DNA from: an uncultured Pseudomonadota bacterium
GTDB lineage: Bacteria; Myxococcota_A; UBA796; UBA9615
Assembly: GCA_937907595.1 (NCBI GenBank)
Contig: CALCXL010000336.1
Location: 1-6,561 of the forward strand
Direction of reading: 5' to 3'
DNA: 6,561 bases
This document shows, one piece after another, positions 5,339 through 6,561 of the stretch (its first letter is position 1; every line of letters begins with the position of its first letter). Below the pieces are notes generated by a model. That model did not search any database. It saw only the letters and a program-made list of their open reading frames with translations, and was not told the DNA's origin. The position numbers and the translations under genes are program-made.

Positions 5339-6561
5339 GCCCGCAAGGGCCGGCCGCAGCGTCGACATCGCCGGCCAGACGCGCAGGTCGTCGCCGTCGG
5401 CGGCCGCGAAGATCCGGGAGGAGCGGTTGCCGCCGACCATGCTGAGGGCGTCCACCAGGGCCGGCAGGTCCTCCACCGTCGACGGCGTCGCAGGCAGGGA
5501 GCAGCGCGCGCGCAGGTGCAGGCACAGGCCGGGCGCCTCCGCCTCGAAGGACCGCAGGGCGGCGAGCGCGTCCCCTCCCCTGCGGCGGCGCACCTCGGCG
5601 AGCAGCAGCCAGGCCGTGGCCCGAGCGGGGCGGGCCGACGTCGTGCGTTCCAGGGCCTCCTGGGCCTGCTGCAGATCGCCGGCCCGAAGCGCCGCCTCCC
5701 CCCGGTAGACGTGGCTGGTGGCGCCGTCCAGGGGGCCTCCGACGCGCTCGCTCCGAGCGAATTGGCGACCTGCCCGCCATCGGCGCCCCGCGTGGGCATG
5801 CACCGCGCCGCGACCGATGCGCGCCCAGCGGGACTCCACCAGGGCGAGGGACCGCGCGAAGTCGTCGTCGGCCTCGGCCCATCGGCCCTGCCAGATCCGC
5901 AACTCGCCCCGGTAGTTGAGGGGGTGCGGGGAGTTGGGGAAGCGCATCGCGAGGGCGTCCAATCGCGCCCCAGCGGCCGCGACACCCACCTGCAGGAGGG
6001 CCTGCTGCGCCCCGTCGGAGGCGGTGCGCGCGGTCTGCAAAGGCAGGAGGCGGCCGGCGATCAACGGCGCGATGTCGCGCCAGGCGCCCTGGGCGTCGAA
6101 GACCTGGCGAAGGGCCTGGGCCAGGCTTCGGGGGTTGCCGAGCAGCGCGGGGAGCCGATCCCCGAACAGCTGGGGCAGCAGGTCGTGCACGGCGCCGTCG
6201 GCCCAGGCAGCTTGCTTTCGGCGCCCGGCGGCCCCCTGCTCCCAGGCGGAGAGGAGCAGCCCGTAGACGCTGTTGCCGACCTCGCTGCCGCGGGTCAGCC
6301 AGGGGTCGGGAGAGGCACCGCGTCGCAGCTCGAGCTCGGCGCGCCAGAGCAAGGCGCGCTGGCGGTCGGGGCCGGTGCAGGATCGGGCTGCCTCCTCCAA
6401 GGCCGGCGCAGCGCCCTCGGGATCCCGGCGCCACGCCTCGGCGGCGGCGAGCATCGGGTCCGGCGAGGGTGCGGGGCCGGGGTGCAGCGGGGCGGACGGG
6501 CTGGGGTCGGCGGGCTCGACGGGGCGGCCGCGGCGCAGGTCGGCTTCGGCGCGCAGGCGAC
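5321..6561 (-). CDS. TPR-type helical repeat protein; N-terminus beyond the window
   Basis: The frame enters from the right edge and stays open for 412 residues to a TGA at 5323-5321. An in-frame ATG at 6454 gives 377 residues, but 35 further codons upstream are open and protein-like, ending in a Pro/Ser-rich linker, so the real start is probably outside the window. Numbering from the first full codon in the window (6559-6557), recognisable TPR units lie at about 213-240 (LNYRGELRIWQGRWAEADDD), 281-308 (HVYRGEAALRAGDLQQAQEA) and 313-341 (ATAWLLLAEVRRRRGGDALA). Each has the small-residue and aromatic spacing of paired TPR helices, and the earlier part is less regular helix. TPR arrays usually mediate protein-protein or peptide contacts. 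The non-repeat C-terminus (about 356-412) carries GGNRSSRIF near 376-384 and may be a small separate domain. No enzyme motif, signal peptide or membrane segment is visible in the part present. It converges on the dioxygenase gene with an 18-base overlap. Function unknown. Confidence 0.82.
   Translation of the reverse strand, partial: RLRAEADLRRGRPVEPADPSPSAPLHPGPAPSPDPMLAAAEAWRRDPEGAAPALEEAARSCTGPDRQRALLWRAELELRRGASPDPWLTRGSEVGNSVYGLLLSAWEQGAAGRRKQAAWADGAVHDLLPQLFGDRLPALLGNPRSLAQALRQVFDAQGAWRDIAPLIAGRLLPLQTARTASDGAQQALLQVGVAAAGARLDALAMRFPNSPHPLNYRGELRIWQGRWAEADDDFARSLALVESRWARIGRGAVHAHAGRRWRAGRQFARSERVGGPLDGATSHVYRGEAALRAGDLQQAQEALERTTSARPARATAWLLLAEVRRRRGGDALAALRSFEAEAPGLCLHLRARCSLPATPSTVEDLPALVDALSMVGGNRSSRIFAAADGDDLRVWPAMSTLRPALAGLRVRG
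5338..5351. other. GC hairpin with GCAA tetraloop at the 3' end of the dioxygenase gene
   Basis: GGCCC (5338-5342), loop GCAA (5343-5346) and GGGCC (5347-5351) form a perfect five-pair stem capped, in the plus-strand RNA, by a GNRA-type loop. The stem begins on the last base of the dioxygenase stop codon. No T-run follows on the plus strand, so it is not a standard intrinsic terminator, though it could slow polymerase or protect the 3' end. It lies inside the coding sequence of the opposing TPR gene. Confidence 0.3.

Noticed and set aside
4503..6434. 643-codon minus-strand open frame
   Set aside because: Spans the antisense of the dioxygenase and a wrong frame of the TPR gene; extremely Pro/Arg/Gly-rich and without motifs.
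6452..6454. ATG at 6454 as the true start of the TPR protein
   Set aside because: The same frame continues open to the window edge with protein-like sequence and no stop, and no clear ribosome site precedes this ATG, so the gene is treated as partial.

Overview
The window is very GC-rich (well above 70% by eye) and almost wholly coding. Six genes are supported: three on the minus strand (1-3393), two on the plus strand (3474-5338) and one minus-strand gene running in from the right edge (5321-6561). Two minus-strand products begin with lipoprotein signal peptides ending in a clear lipobox, and one of these carries an acidic Asp-Asp-Asp-Asp-Ser tract just after the lipidated Cys. Together with the GC content, the frequent GTG starts and a secreted trypsin-fold protease, this suggests a Gram-negative, Myxococcota-like (former Deltaproteobacteria) bacterium. 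That placement is inference; there is no rRNA or marker gene here.

Left block, minus strand, read right to left: an unusual zinc-knuckle SDR-fold oxidoreductase (1900-3393), then 9 bases later a PI-PLC X-domain lipoprotein (1000-1890), then 58 bases later a trypsin-fold (S1) protease lipoprotein (1-941, C-terminus cut by the window edge). The SDR and PLC genes look translationally coupled. The protease may also have its own promoter in the 58-base gap.

Middle block, plus strand: an 80-base divergent intergenic region (3394-3473) separates the SDR gene from a 43-codon ORF (3474-3605). That ORF overlaps by four bases (GTGA) a 578-residue protein (3602-5338) ending in a PhyH-type Fe(II)/2-oxoglutarate dioxygenase domain with a complete iron and 2-oxoglutarate binding set, preceded by an unidentified alpha/beta domain and a helical repeat region.

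Right block, minus strand: a TPR-type helical repeat protein (5321-6561, N-terminus outside the window) converges on the dioxygenase gene, and the two 3' ends overlap by 18 bases.

The part most worth following up is the small ORF coupled to the dioxygenase fusion, with a TPR protein beside it: a candidate peptide-plus-modifying-enzyme cassette, unproven. Next come the SDR, whose catalytic Tyr position is Thr and which carries a CX2C-X14-CX2C knuckle, and the protease, with Arg at the trypsin Asp189 position. I saw no tRNA, rRNA, CRISPR array, transposase or insertion-sequence end. No stretch over 300 bases lacks a gene.
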